In this document: positions 39,253 through 48,759 of the stretch, piece after piece | How the letters are laid out: the number at the start of each line of letters is the position of its first letter | Position numbering within the stretch: the first letter of the stretch is position 1 | IMG/VR virus record: IMGVR_UViG_3300036832_000548 | Span: 1-64,000 of that record | Source of the DNA: a virus | Reading direction: 5' to 3' (one strand) | DNA length: 64,000 nucleotides | Translations under genes and position numbers: made by a program | Notes under the pieces: generated by a model | Seen by the model: only the letters and a program-made list of their open reading frames with translations | Database searches by the model: none | What the model was told of the DNA's origin: nothing

Positions 39253-40998
39253 GTGCAATATCAGCCTCCATATGGTCCACCTGGCCTAATTGATCCGAAC
39301 GCCTCTTACATAAATGGCGATCCTACAATCGGGCGTCAGGGCTCCGTGCCGCCCGCTTCAGCGTTCGAATATCCACAGCGCGAGATCGTCAACCTGATCA
39401 GCAATTCGAAACAGGTCCCGACTGATCAGGATCTGATGCAGATGACGCGCGCCGTGCGCGACGGCAAGCTGATATATAGTCTCGATAGTGGTCCGCTGGA
39501 TACTGTGGAGATTCCCAATTTCAACCCGCCGATCATTTCCTACACTCAAGGGCTGACATTACATGTTCTTATCGCCCATACGGTCACCGGGCCTACGACT
39601 ATAGCCATCGGTAATCTAAATCCCACGGCCATCAAGCGCAGAGACGGGGCCGAACTTAATGCTAACGATATGGTGGCCGGCCAGATTGCCACTTTGGTTT
39701 CGGACGGTAGTTTCTTTCAACTCCAAAATATGGGCGCGGATGGTGGCGTTGGTGGCGCAACGACGCTGCACAACGTCGATCTGCCTTATGTCCACGACAC
39801 GGGCGCGCTCGATCCGAATTGGCAAGATCCAAAACAAACCACAAAGAATCATGTGATCGGACTATACAGTCCGGTGTTGCCTGACATCAAGGAAGGCCGC
39901 ACGGTTGAGGTTAAGCTCGATCAAGTAATCCAAGGGCCAACTGATTTTGCGCCGAACTCATTTCCGATTCATCCTGTGGCACATCCTGACGGCTCTCCAA
40001 TCGTAGCGGGCGATGGCGTTCCTAATCAGATTTGGCTTTTGGTGTTTGATTCAGCCCAATGGCAGTTGCTCGATGTTTTCAATTCAGGCGCTCAACCCGG
40101 ACCTGAGCCAGCACCGAAAGCGTATGACGGCAGATCGCTTCAATTGATGCCTCCCGGTAGTCCTAGCTACGGCGCTTGTAACACTCCCCAGTGTTTGGAT
40201 CGCATGCCTTCGTTGAATACGAATCGGCAAGTGTTCACGATCAGTGCCTTCGTAAAGACTCCTGTAGCAACAAATCAAATCTATGGGGGCGCTCAGTCGG
40301 GCGGCGGTCAATCTTGGGCGTTCACAGCCGGTGACGTTGGAGGGGCGTGGTGGGGTTGTAGTATGAATTTCTTTGGCGTGAACCTTGAAGGCGACACAAC
40401 CAACAACAACATATGGACTGTCTGGTGGAATAACTCTGGCGGTCAAGTCTCAGGCGTAGGATCGTATGAATCTTACACAGGTGTGACGAATGGGTACTAC
40501 ACGTCAGGCATAATGACTGACAATAAATGGCATCACTTTCTCTGCACCTCTGATGGAGCATTTATCTATGTCTATATGGACGGCATTCTGAAAAACAAGG
40601 GTGCTGTTTCGGGCAACAGTCCTTGGAATAGCACGCTGAAACAGAACATTGGAACAGATTGGTCTTGTACTGGCATGCCAACCTTAGGTGGCGCTGCCGG
40701 TAATTTCGGGTACAGCACATTGCGTTATGCAGAAGTGATCAACATAGATGGCCAATCGATAGGAGATTATACAAAGTTTGCTCAGGCAGTTAATGGCATT
40801 CTCGTTCCGCTCGATCCGAGCGAGATCATGAAGATGAACTTTGGTCCCAACGGATTTTACTTGAACTGGCAGAACGCAACCGACGCCACGCCGACTGGCT
40901 TAGGCAAGGACGCCAGCCCGAACAACAATAATTGGACGCCAAGAAATATGGATTTGACGCATCTTCAAACCGACTTCCCCGGCAAGCAGCAATCATAA
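39253..40998 (+). CDS. Tail fibre protein 2 with concanavalin-like domain
   Basis: 581 residues, the second copy of the fibre at 36955. Shared features: YPQREIVNLISNSKQVPTDQ, DLMQMTRAVRDGKL, the HPDGSPIVAGDGVPNQIWLL block, WHHFLCTSDG...YMDGILKNKG and MNFGPNGFYLNWQNAT...NNNNWTP. The receptor-binding part (residues 300-450) differs most, which suggests different receptors. GTG start at 39253 with AAAGGAGA before it. Confidence 0.8.
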   Translation: MQYQPPYGPPGLIDPNASYINGDPTIGRQGSVPPASAFEYPQREIVNLISNSKQVPTDQDLMQMTRAVRDGKLIYSLDSGPLDTVEIPNFNPPIISYTQGLTLHVLIAHTVTGPTTIAIGNLNPTAIKRRDGAELNANDMVAGQIATLVSDGSFFQLQNMGADGGVGGATTLHNVDLPYVHDTGALDPNWQDPKQTTKNHVIGLYSPVLPDIKEGRTVEVKLDQVIQGPTDFAPNSFPIHPVAHPDGSPIVAGDGVPNQIWLLVFDSAQWQLLDVFNSGAQPGPEPAPKAYDGRSLQLMPPGSPSYGACNTPQCLDRMPSLNTNRQVFTISAFVKTPVATNQIYGGAQSGGGQSWAFTAGDVGGAWWGCSMNFFGVNLEGDTTNNNIWTVWWNNSGGQVSGVGSYESYTGVTNGYYTSGIMTDNKWHHFLCTSDGAFIYVYMDGILKNKGAVSGNSPWNSTLKQNIGTDWSCTGMPTLGGAAGNFGYSTLRYAEVINIDGQSIGDYTKFAQAVNGILVPLDPSEIMKMNFGPNGFYLNWQNATDATPTGLGKDASPNNNNWTPRNMDLTHLQTDFPGKQQS

Positions 40999-41193
40999 AT
41001 GTGTACGTTTTGCGAGGAAACGAGACGCAGGGCGATAAGGTTGACCGCCATCGTCGAAGCTTGGACCAGAAGCCGACTGGGTGTCAATTCGCAGATTGTG
41101 ACTGAAATTGATCGCTATTACCGTGAACAGTACAGACTGGCGGACTCAAACGCGGAAGGTCAAAATGGCGATAATCACGACAACCAAGCCTGA
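40999..41193 (+). CDS. Small MCxFC protein
   Basis: 64 residues starting MCTFCEETRRRAIRL, helical and charged. Starts at the base after the fibre 2 stop. It interrupts the fibre/partner pair compared with copy 1. Overlaps the start of fibre partner 2 by 29 bases. Unknown role. Confidence 0.5.
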   Translation: MCTFCEETRRRAIRLTAIVEAWTRSRLGVNSQIVTEIDRYYREQYRLADSNAEGQNGDNHDNQA

Positions 41194-41611
41194 TCCGAGG
41201 TATTATCAAAATATCACGCAACTGCCCGACCTCACTTGGTCCTCTGATCAGAAGCTTCTTCCTGACCAACAACGTATTGCGCCCGGATATACGAGTGCCA
41301 ACCCTCAGAACATCGCAACCATTCCTGGGCTAACGTCAGAAACAGCATCGAATGTCACTGAATACGCTGCATCACTGGTCAACAAATACGCGCCTGCGGA
41401 TGTGCAAAGAAACGCTCTCTATACATTGTCCCACACACCCACTGATGCGAACTCCAAGGCGACGATGGATTGGGTTGCTTCAGTCAACTCCTATCGGGAC
41501 ACGCAAATCGCCAACGTCAAGACATTAGATTTCAATGGATGTGTAGCGTACATCGTGCCTACTGGAATGCCACCGTGGCCAACACCCCCGTCCTTCCTGA
41601 CACCCTCATAA
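41165..41611 (+). CDS. Fibre partner protein 2
   Basis: 148 residues, paralogue of the protein at 38746: both have PDPRYYxNIxQ, KYAPxDxQRNALY, AxMDWxAxVNxxRDTxIANxKTLxFN and GMPPWPxPPxxLTP. The ATG at 41165 follows GGAAGG. Together with fibre 2 it forms a repeated module, suggesting each fibre needs its own partner. Confidence 0.65.
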   Translation: MAIITTTKPDPRYYQNITQLPDLTWSSDQKLLPDQQRIAPGYTSANPQNIATIPGLTSETASNVTEYAASLVNKYAPADVQRNALYTLSHTPTDANSKATMDWVASVNSYRDTQIANVKTLDFNGCVAYIVPTGMPPWPTPPSFLTPS

Positions 41612-41624
41612 AAAGACCGTCATC

Positions 41625-42098
41625 ATGGCCTCGCAGCTTCTTTATTTGCCCGTCTGCGTGCTCGTTGCTGAAGCGGCAAACAATGCTGATTGGCTCGATG
41701 GCCTTGAATATTGGGATGCACCGCCGCCAGCCGGCAATCCGATAATGCTGGACGGCATCTCGTTCACGCTCGAGATGCGATCTGCGCCGCCAGCCGCAAC
41801 CGTTGTGCTGCAGGCAAGCACAGTCAATGGGTTTCTCAAGGTCTATGACAACACTTGGCAATTGTCTGTTCCGGCTGCGACTATGCAGCTCGTCCCGCCA
41901 GGAGATTACGTTTTCGATCTGCTCGGGATGGCTGACGGATACACGCGCAATCTCGTGCAAGCGACGGTCACCATCGATCTGGGAATCACACGAAGCATTA
42001 TTCCAACAGCGACGATATTGCCGAGTGCCCAACCGATTCCATTTCCGGCATCAACAATCACTCGCGTCGTCGGAATCAATCCAGAGGCAGTGATATGA
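41625..42098 (+). CDS. Phage hypothetical, fibre-region beta protein
   Basis: 157 residues. Contains GISFTLEMRSAPPAATVVLQAST and VPPGDYVFDLLGMADGYTRNLV, the pattern of small immunoglobulin-like phage baseplate/fibre proteins (compare the protein at 5705). Its stop overlaps the next ATG (ATGA). Probably a fibre adaptor. Confidence 0.55.
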   Translation: MASQLLYLPVCVLVAEAANNADWLDGLEYWDAPPPAGNPIMLDGISFTLEMRSAPPAATVVLQASTVNGFLKVYDNTWQLSVPAATMQLVPPGDYVFDLLGMADGYTRNLVQATVTIDLGITRSIIPTATILPSAQPIPFPASTITRVVGINPEAVI

Positions 42099-43495
42099 CG
42101 ATCCAATCAGTCACAGTCGTAAACGGCAGCGCCGGCAACATCGGCCCTCCTGGCCCTCCTGGTCCGAGTTATAACGGAAGCAGCACTTCACCCTTCGTCA
42201 TTGGCGTTGGTCCAAAAACTTTCATCACGCAACCCAATCTCGCATACCTGCCGGGGAGCAGAGTGCGTTTCTCATCGGCGGCGTTGCCAATCGATGATTG
42301 GATGGAAGGTGTCGTCAATTCTTATTCTGCTGGCGTCATGCTGGTCACGATTGATCTAATTAGTCAGACACGGGACTCGAACAGTCATAGTGACTGGAAT
42401 TTGACCGCTGCAGGACATCCCGGCGCACAAGGCAATCCCGGCGCGCAAGGTGTGGCTGGTCGTCCGGGTAATGTCATCTGGCAAGGAGTAGCCGCGCCGA
42501 CAGGGAGTGCTCCGGCATCGCCCGTCGATGGTGACTATTATCTTCAAAACAATCCGGCTGTGCCGGGATCAGCGGCATATCTGTGGGGGCCATATAATCA
42601 TGCCGCCACGCCGTCGTGGGGCGCGTCTGGTTTGTTGCTTGCGGTTGGACCGCCCGGACCCATGGGACCTACAGGGGCGACTGGGGCGACCGGGGCGACT
42701 GGGCCTCAGGGATCTATCGGACCAGCGGGGCCTCAAGGTGTGCCGGGGCCATCCGGGAACCAAGGACTTCAAGGAAATCCTGGAGCAGGATATGGTGGCT
42801 TCTCCACAACATCAGCAACAGTCGGAATAGGAACATTCACGTTCATTTTGACTACGGCTGGATATGCTTATGTTGTTGGATCACGCATCCGCGCGACTTC
42901 GCAATCAAGCAATGAATGGATGGAAGGCGTTGTCACCAACTACACCGGTACGACCCTGGCGTTTACTGCCGATCTTGTTTCTGGTTCCGGGACACACGCT
43001 GACTGGAATATCAGTATCGCTGGCCAACAGGGTCAGCAAGGCATCCCAGGACCTGCGGGAGCTGGCAGTGGCGACATGCTCCGCAGCAATAATCTCTCAG
43101 ATGTTTTGAGCGTTTCGACTGCGCGCAACAATCTCGGCCTCGCTGCCGTCGCTAACAGCGGTTCGTATGCGGATCTATCCGGCAAGCCACTGCCGCCAAC
43201 GCAGCGCAGCGTCACGGCCTCACCAATCTCGCTCGTGGCAAATGATGAGATTATCAACTGCAACATCACGAGCGGTACGGCTTCATGCAACTTGCCATCT
43301 GCCGCCACGCGCGCGGGCAGAGCACTCGTCTTCAAGGACGTTGGCGGGCAATTCTCCAACCATCCGCTGACGCTTACTTGCGCTGGCTCAGAAAGAATGG
43401 ACGGGCTCGGCGGCATTACGCTCAACACCAACTATCAGTTCCTGCGGCTCGTACCCGCCAATGATGGGGTGAACACAGGATGGTCACTGCAATAA
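42095..43495 (+). CDS. Collagen-like tail fibre protein
   Basis: 466 residues. Gly-X-Y blocks at about 14-26 (GNIGPPGPPGPS), 107-128 and 188-232 alternate with two related domains of about 80 residues (SRVRFSSAALPIDDWMEGVV and SRIRATSQSSNEWMEGVV, each ending SDWN/ADWN). The last 100 residues (RSVTASPISLVANDEIINCN to the end) are related to the 135-residue protein at 48920. Typical trimeric fibre with a carboxy-terminal tip. Confidence 0.78.
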   Translation: MTIQSVTVVNGSAGNIGPPGPPGPSYNGSSTSPFVIGVGPKTFITQPNLAYLPGSRVRFSSAALPIDDWMEGVVNSYSAGVMLVTIDLISQTRDSNSHSDWNLTAAGHPGAQGNPGAQGVAGRPGNVIWQGVAAPTGSAPASPVDGDYYLQNNPAVPGSAAYLWGPYNHAATPSWGASGLLLAVGPPGPMGPTGATGATGATGPQGSIGPAGPQGVPGPSGNQGLQGNPGAGYGGFSTTSATVGIGTFTFILTTAGYAYVVGSRIRATSQSSNEWMEGVVTNYTGTTLAFTADLVSGSGTHADWNISIAGQQGQQGIPGPAGAGSGDMLRSNNLSDVLSVSTARNNLGLAAVANSGSYADLSGKPLPPTQRSVTASPISLVANDEIINCNITSGTASCNLPSAATRAGRALVFKDVGGQFSNHPLTLTCAGSERMDGLGGITLNTNYQFLRLVPANDGVNTGWSLQ

Positions 43496-44283
43496 GACTG
43501 CTCATCATCTTCGCAGCTCTGCTGCTTGGCCTCGATAGGGCGCAGGCGCAGTGCTCAGGCCAACCTAGCGCCAATCAATTCTGTGCTGGCCCGAGCTCAG
43601 GCGGCTCCGGTTTGCCAGGCTGGCGTGCGATGGTTGGCGCGGATCTGCCGACACCGATCAGCGCGCCGATCCAAGTGAACACGACAGTGATCACCGGCGG
43701 CACGTCGGGCCGCACTCCGTACAACAATGCGGGGGTATATGGCGAATTCGTCATGGGCGGCGATTGTAGCCTCGCTGTGCCTAGCATTACTTGCACCAAG
43801 ACGGGCGGCGCGGCATTCGTCGCATCAGCAACGACTGACGCGACCAACGCCAGCAACATCGGCACCGGCACGCTCGCCACGGCGCGGCTCAACACGGCGG
43901 CAGCTGCGGATTTCGAGGCTGGCACTGCCGGTAAGGTTCTAGTCGCAGATCAGGTGTTTACTACCGAAGCAACGGTCGTGGCAGCGGCGACCACAACTCT
44001 CAACTTTAGCAACTTCATCAACGTCCAAGTCACGATGGGTGCGTCGATCACGACGCTGAATTTTTCAAACGTCAAAGCCGGTCAGGCTGGACTGATACGA
44101 TTCGTGCAAGGAGCATCGGGCGGCCCATACACAATCCCGGCGACGATAAATTCAACATTAAAATGCGCGGGAGCGTGTAACTATACGCTATCAACGGCAG
44201 CGAGCGCAGTCGATATCATTGGCTACACTTGTCTCTCGGCCACGTATTGTGTTGGTGGCGCATTGCTTAAGGACGTGAAATGA
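43480..44283 (+). CDS. Secreted-looking fibre/adhesin-like protein
   Basis: 267 residues. It starts with a Sec-type signal (MVTAIRLLIIFAALLLGLDRAQAQ) although it sits inside the fibre cluster. The mature part is Ala/Thr/Gly-rich with ATTDATNASNIGTGTLATARL, a segment common in phage and prophage tail fibres, and two Cys pairs. The start overlaps the collagen-like fibre gene by 16 bases, the stop overlaps the next gene by ATGA. Either the hydrophobic start is a membrane anchor or the product is exported by the lysogen. Confidence 0.6.
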   Translation: MVTAIRLLIIFAALLLGLDRAQAQCSGQPSANQFCAGPSSGGSGLPGWRAMVGADLPTPISAPIQVNTTVITGGTSGRTPYNNAGVYGEFVMGGDCSLAVPSITCTKTGGAAFVASATTDATNASNIGTGTLATARLNTAAAADFEAGTAGKVLVADQVFTTEATVVAAATTTLNFSNFINVQVTMGASITTLNFSNVKAGQAGLIRFVQGASGGPYTIPATINSTLKCAGACNYTLSTAASAVDIIGYTCLSATYCVGGALLKDVK

Positions 44284-47243
44284 AAATGCGCTGGCGTTGG
44301 CTGCAAAATGTAGTGAGCGTCGCGGCGCTCTGCGGATTGTTTTCGCAGGGCGCGTTCGCGCAACTACCGGGGACGTTTCAGCCGCTCACTGCGGTGGCCG
44401 CTGGTGGTGGTGTCCAAGATTGTATTGGTGGGACTATCACCTATAACGCCGGACAAACGATACACACGTTCACGAATGCTGGAAGCAATGATTTCGCATG
44501 TGCGTCCGCGCGAACCGTAAACTATTTGGTCGTTGCGGGCGGCGGTGCCAGTGGCGGTGCACAAAATGCAGGCGGTGGCGGTGCTGGAGGGATGCTGACT
44601 GGCACTGGCACAATTCCTATTGGAACAAGTCAGGTCGTGGTTGGGGCAGGCGGCATCGCTGCCGTAGGGTTAACGAAAGGATCGAGCGGCGGCAATTCGC
44701 TGATACTAACACCGGGCGGTGCTGGATCGTGGTTTGGCATAATGCCAAGTCTATCACTTTCTAGCTTCGGGTCAGGGAGTGCCGGGTTCGAATATCGCAG
44801 CCGCATCAATACGGCGGCATATGTAGGGGCACCTGTGCTAGGATCGCAACTGCGGATAACAATCGGTCAAGGTGCTAGTAGCCGCGCACTATTCAATGCG
44901 ATGTATTGCGGTCATGCGGCAGCGGCAAGCCCCAACTTAAATTACGATGGCAATCAGGTTCAGATCAAATGGGCAGGTGCCGCAAGCCCATCTGGCGGCG
45001 TCCCAACCGGCTCGATTGTTTCCGATCCAGTCACCTTCGCGTTTTCCGGCAGCAAGGATTTAATCTGTGCAACAAATTGGAATGACAATTCTATTACTGG
45101 AAATGAAACGGCTGGCACTAATATCGTTGGTACTAATTGCTCAGGTGCGAATGCTGGCAACACGACATCGCCCTGCGCAACTGGTACTGCTCAGTACTGG
45201 CTGGTTCCGATTTTGCAGATCGAGGCCTTCGCCGCTGGCACGATTCTCGCGCAATCCACGGGTGGTGGAGGCGGCGGCGTCAACTCAGGAGGCTTGCAAG
45301 TTGGTCTCAACGGTGGGTCAGGTGGTGGTGGTAGTGGTGCCGCAACGGCGGCAGGGACTGGGATAGCTGGACAGGGTCACAACGGTGCATTTGCTGGCAG
45401 TGGTGTTAATTCTGGCAGCGGTGGTGGCGGGGCTGGTGCCGTTGGTGTTGTGGCTGTCGATCCTAACGGCGGCAACGGCGGCGCTGGTCTCTCGTCATCA
45501 ATAACTGGCACATCGGTTTGCTACGCGGGCGGCGGTGCCGGCGGGCCGTGGACCGGTGTTGCGGGAACGGCCACTTGCGGCGGCGGCAACGGCGGAAGCT
45601 ATTCGCCCTCGACCGCTTGCACGGTAGGAACACCAAACACTGGCGGCGGGGGCGGCGGCGGTAATGGCACCGGCGGCTCGTGCACTGGTGGAAGCGGCAT
45701 CGTTGTCATCAGCTATCCGTCGTCTGGCGTGCCGTACGTGAATTGCATAGGCGGCACGATCACGACTTCCGGCGCGAACACTGTCCATACGTTCGCAACA
45801 GCCGGCACCTTCAGTATTAGCTGCGGAACGGGCAAGACAATTAACTATTTGATTGTTGCTGGCGGCGGTGCTGGTGGTGCTAATTCTGGCAGTGCAAGTG
45901 CTTCACCTGGCGCTGGTGGAGCAGGCGGATTTTTAACTGCTTCAGGCACATTCCTACCGGCTGGGGCGTCGTCTGTTGTTGTTGGAGCTGGGTCACCTGC
46001 GCCTACAGCTTATAATGTTGCGCCTTGCAATACGACTGGCACAGCAGGTAATTCATCAATTGGACCTATCGCAACCGCCATCGGCGGGGGCAACCCCGGT
46101 TGTAATCAATTTGCTGGTTCCAATGGTGGCTCGGGCGGCGGCAGTTCCTATGGTTACACCGTCGGGCTAGGTACTAGCGGACAAGGCAACAATGGCGGAA
46201 AAGGCTTTGTGGCAGCACCTGGGGGCGGCGGCGGTGGTGGTGGTTGCGGCGCTATAGGCGTGGATGCTCTCACTGGCACTGTTGCCGGCAATGGTGGGAC
46301 TGGTTGCACCAGTTCGATCACTGGAACATCGGTTTGCTATTCCGGTGGCGGCGGCGGCGGCATTACGGGAGTTGGAACGCCGGGAACTGCAACGTGCGGC
46401 GGCGGCAATGCCGGGGCCTCGGGTGGCGTCAACGTCGGAACTGCTGGGGTTAATGGAACTGGAGGCGGTGGCGGTGCCAGCAGTACAAATGCTGCAGCTC
46501 TTGGCGGATCAAAAGGTGGGGATGGAATTGTTGTCATCTCGTATGTCACAGGCTCCACGACGCCGCCACCACCTGTTCCTAATCTGACGCTTTTCGCTAA
46601 TCCGGGGAAGAGTACTCAAACCACCACAGTCATTACAGCAACCACGACTGCGCCGATAGTTGCTGGCAACTTGGCCATCGTCGCATTTGGGAATGCGAGC
46701 AACAACGGCGCCGCAACAGTGTCAGTGTCGGATGGCACCAACAGTTACACAAAAGCAAAGAACCAAGGCACAGCGACGACAAATTATGCCGAGGTCTGGT
46801 ACAAAGCCAATGCCGCTGCCGTGCCGAGTGGATCAACGATTTCTGTCACATACGCCAGTGCTCCCGGTGGAGCACCCTATGAGCGCCAAGTCATCATCGG
46901 TGCGCAGTCGCTAAATGTCATTACGACTTCGCCGCTGGATCAGACGGCGGGTGCGAACGGGACTGGCAGCACAGTGTCAGTGTCTATACCGGCACTCGCG
47001 CAGGCATCCGAGGTGATTGTTTGTATGTGGTGGGTAAATCAACCGGGCAGTCCTAGTTCATTGACTGCCTCTGGACCTGGCTTTACCAATGTAGCGACCG
47101 GATTTGATGCCACCAACTATCCAGATGGCTGGTCGCTCGACCAGAAGGTCACACAGAGCACTGCTGCGGTGACCTACAATCCAACTTGGAGCTCTGGTAA
47201 CTCGGGCGCGCCGGCAGCGTGCGCCACGTTCAAGGGCATCTGA
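44280..47243 (+). CDS. Large glycine-rich secreted/adhesin-like protein
   Basis: 987 residues with a predicted signal peptide (VVSVAALCGLFSQGAFA). Two homologous blocks (about 50-500 and 480-760) each begin CIGGTIT...HTFTxAGxF and NYLxVAGGGA, run through long GG-rich stretches resembling polyglycine-II sandwiches of phage adhesins, and end SGIVVISYPS or DGIVVISYVT. Residues 770-980 form a different beta domain (VISYVTGSTTPPPP then NLAIVAFGNAS). Like the gene before it, it combines fibre-type sequence with an export signal. It may coat the tail tip or the cell surface. Confidence 0.6.
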   Translation: MKMRWRWLQNVVSVAALCGLFSQGAFAQLPGTFQPLTAVAAGGGVQDCIGGTITYNAGQTIHTFTNAGSNDFACASARTVNYLVVAGGGASGGAQNAGGGGAGGMLTGTGTIPIGTSQVVVGAGGIAAVGLTKGSSGGNSLILTPGGAGSWFGIMPSLSLSSFGSGSAGFEYRSRINTAAYVGAPVLGSQLRITIGQGASSRALFNAMYCGHAAAASPNLNYDGNQVQIKWAGAASPSGGVPTGSIVSDPVTFAFSGSKDLICATNWNDNSITGNETAGTNIVGTNCSGANAGNTTSPCATGTAQYWLVPILQIEAFAAGTILAQSTGGGGGGVNSGGLQVGLNGGSGGGGSGAATAAGTGIAGQGHNGAFAGSGVNSGSGGGGAGAVGVVAVDPNGGNGGAGLSSSITGTSVCYAGGGAGGPWTGVAGTATCGGGNGGSYSPSTACTVGTPNTGGGGGGGNGTGGSCTGGSGIVVISYPSSGVPYVNCIGGTITTSGANTVHTFATAGTFSISCGTGKTINYLIVAGGGAGGANSGSASASPGAGGAGGFLTASGTFLPAGASSVVVGAGSPAPTAYNVAPCNTTGTAGNSSIGPIATAIGGGNPGCNQFAGSNGGSGGGSSYGYTVGLGTSGQGNNGGKGFVAAPGGGGGGGGCGAIGVDALTGTVAGNGGTGCTSSITGTSVCYSGGGGGGITGVGTPGTATCGGGNAGASGGVNVGTAGVNGTGGGGGASSTNAAALGGSKGGDGIVVISYVTGSTTPPPPVPNLTLFANPGKSTQTTTVITATTTAPIVAGNLAIVAFGNASNNGAATVSVSDGTNSYTKAKNQGTATTNYAEVWYKANAAAVPSGSTISVTYASAPGGAPYERQVIIGAQSLNVITTSPLDQTAGANGTGSTVSVSIPALAQASEVIVCMWWVNQPGSPSSLTASGPGFTNVATGFDATNYPDGWSLDQKVTQSTAAVTYNPTWSSGNSGAPAACATFKGI

Positions 47244-47258
47244 GAATTCCATTGATGG

Positions 47259-47627
47259 ATGACGATGAGCACTTCCTTCCGCGAGGACTGGAAGGTCGGC
47301 AGCGCATTGCTCGCCGCGTTGTTGGCGCTTGGCATCATTGGCGCGGTCATCGTTTATTTAATGACTCCTGCGCCAGCACAACAAGTGTCACCGCCGTCAG
47401 CAGATTTGTATGCCGACATTCCGTTCGATCCAAAGCTGTTGCAAATCGACAAGACGGCGCTGACTGAGGCATACCACGATCAGCTCAAGCATCTATTTGA
47501 CATCTGGCTCCGGGGACAGGCGCAGAGCACCAAGGAAATCACCACGGGGCTAAAGATCGCGCGGCGCGCATACGGCATTGCCGCTGGGCAGATTGCCAAG
47601 CGCGAAGCAGAGGCCGGACTGAAATGA
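47259..47627 (+). CDS. Single-span membrane protein
   Basis: 122 residues: basic/acidic start (MTMSTSFREDWKVG), one transmembrane span (SALLAALLALGIIGAVIVYLM), then a soluble helical tail with QAQSTKEITTGLKIARRAYG. Start at 47259 or 47265. An inner-membrane phage protein; holin is possible but the long soluble tail and single span are not diagnostic. Confidence 0.55.
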   Translation: MTMSTSFREDWKVGSALLAALLALGIIGAVIVYLMTPAPAQQVSPPSADLYADIPFDPKLLQIDKTALTEAYHDQLKHLFDIWLRGQAQSTKEITTGLKIARRAYGIAAGQIAKREAEAGLK

Positions 47628-47668
47628 GCATCGAGGGCGCATATGCCAAGGCAGAAGGAGAACGATGA
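47624..47668 (+). CDS. 14-residue leader-like peptide
   Basis: ATGA-coupled frame MSIEGAYAKAEGER ending over the start of the next gene. Its first 6 residues and 19 bases match the start of the 71-residue gene at 52107. It may be a translational coupler or the remains of a second copy of that gene. Weak evidence. Confidence 0.25.
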   Translation: MSIEGAYAKAEGER

Positions 47669-48045
47669 TGGCTGTGAACTATTCCAATTCGATCAAAGAC
47701 CAAAGGATGACGGCAGCATTGAACGGCATCGACAACAATGCCGCGCCAGCCTACATCGAGATCTGCACGGCTGCGTTTGCCGCGGTGCTGGTGACGATCA
47801 CGCTGGCCAAGCCAAGCTTCACTGAAGCCGCGCAAACGCTCACGATGGCGGGCGCGCCAAAGTCAGGCGTTGCTGGCGGGAACGGCACTGCTGCGGTCGC
47901 CCGTATCAAGGACGGCGGCGGCACGGTGCAGGTCAACAATCTGTCTGTTGGCACGTCAGGCTCTGACATCAATCTCAATAGCGTGGCTATAAGTTCTGGT
48001 CAGACCGTTACGCTTTCTTCGGGGACTGTGACCCACGCGCCGTGA
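47665..48045 (+). CDS. Phage hypothetical, small beta-rich protein
   Basis: 126 residues. DQRMTAALNGIDNNAAPAYIEICTAAFAAVLVTITLAKPSF is typical in style of small proteins that precede fibre genes in rhizobial and caudoviral prophages. GGAGAACG before the ATG. Probably structural; function unknown. Confidence 0.55.
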   Translation: MMAVNYSNSIKDQRMTAALNGIDNNAAPAYIEICTAAFAAVLVTITLAKPSFTEAAQTLTMAGAPKSGVAGGNGTAAVARIKDGGGTVQVNNLSVGTSGSDINLNSVAISSGQTVTLSSGTVTHAP

Positions 48046-48057
48046 TAGAGTTACCGA

Positions 48058-48759
48058 ATGGGCGAAACAAAAATAGAGCGTCACCGTCGTCAATGCCGCG
48101 AAGCTACACGCCGATGGCGCGCACGGCACAAAGCGGGCATGCCAAAGCGCATCATGCAGGCTGCACCGGAGGGAATCGCACTGTATCCGATCCCCGGTTA
48201 CAGCAATTACATGATTGATGATGATGGCATCTTATATTCGCGGTTACCATTTCACGCGCCGCGAATAGAAGATGGCAACTTTGTCCCGTGGCGCGTTGTC
48301 CCGCTGAATAGATCGTTAAGAAAAGGGGCGAATGGTCACAACTATTTCACGGTGAGAATACGCGCCGATGCTGAGAAAAAACGAAAGCGCGTCTTAGTGC
48401 ATCGGCTGGCAGCACTGGCATTCCTTGGTCCGCGTCCGACCGGAATGTTTGTTGCGCATGAACAACTAGGATTTGAAAATAATTCGCGTGCTAATCTGTC
48501 CTACAAAACGCCTAAACAAAACAAAGCAGATGAGCTTAGAGACGGCACGCGCTATCAGGGCGAAGAGCATCATGAAGTGCGGATACATAATGCCATCTGG
48601 CCGGAGCTAGTGGTTCGATGGAATGCGGGCATAGAACGTAAATCGGATATTTGTCGCGAGTACAAGATCAGCCATCAGGCCGTGAGGCGTCGATTGGCGC
48701 GTGAAAATCCATACAGCAGGCCGGACTTCGCGGGTGCATTTGAAGGATTAGTAACATGA
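48058..48759 (+). CDS. HNH homing endonuclease with NUMOD4 domain
   Basis: 233 residues. An N-terminal basic helix is followed by a NUMOD4-like unit (LYPIPGYSNYMIDDDGILYSR). An HNH core follows: VLVHRLAALAFLGPRPTGMFVAHEQLGFENNSRANL in parts (HR...H...N). The C-terminal part (ICREYKISHQAVRRRLARENPY) is a helix-turn-helix DNA-binding unit. Unlike the two HNH-AP2 genes it is on the plus strand. It lies in the fibre region, probably as an intruder. Confidence 0.88.
   Translation: MGETKIERHRRQCREATRRWRARHKAGMPKRIMQAAPEGIALYPIPGYSNYMIDDDGILYSRLPFHAPRIEDGNFVPWRVVPLNRSLRKGANGHNYFTVRIRADAEKKRKRVLVHRLAALAFLGPRPTGMFVAHEQLGFENNSRANLSYKTPKQNKADELRDGTRYQGEEHHEVRIHNAIWPELVVRWNAGIERKSDICREYKISHQAVRRRLARENPYSRPDFAGAFEGLVT

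Noticed and set aside
44280-47243. PE-PGRS or collagen-like assignment for the glycine-rich protein
   Set aside because: It lacks a Gly-X-Y period and PE domain; repeated GG blocks with HTFTxAG strands fit phage glycine-rich adhesins better.
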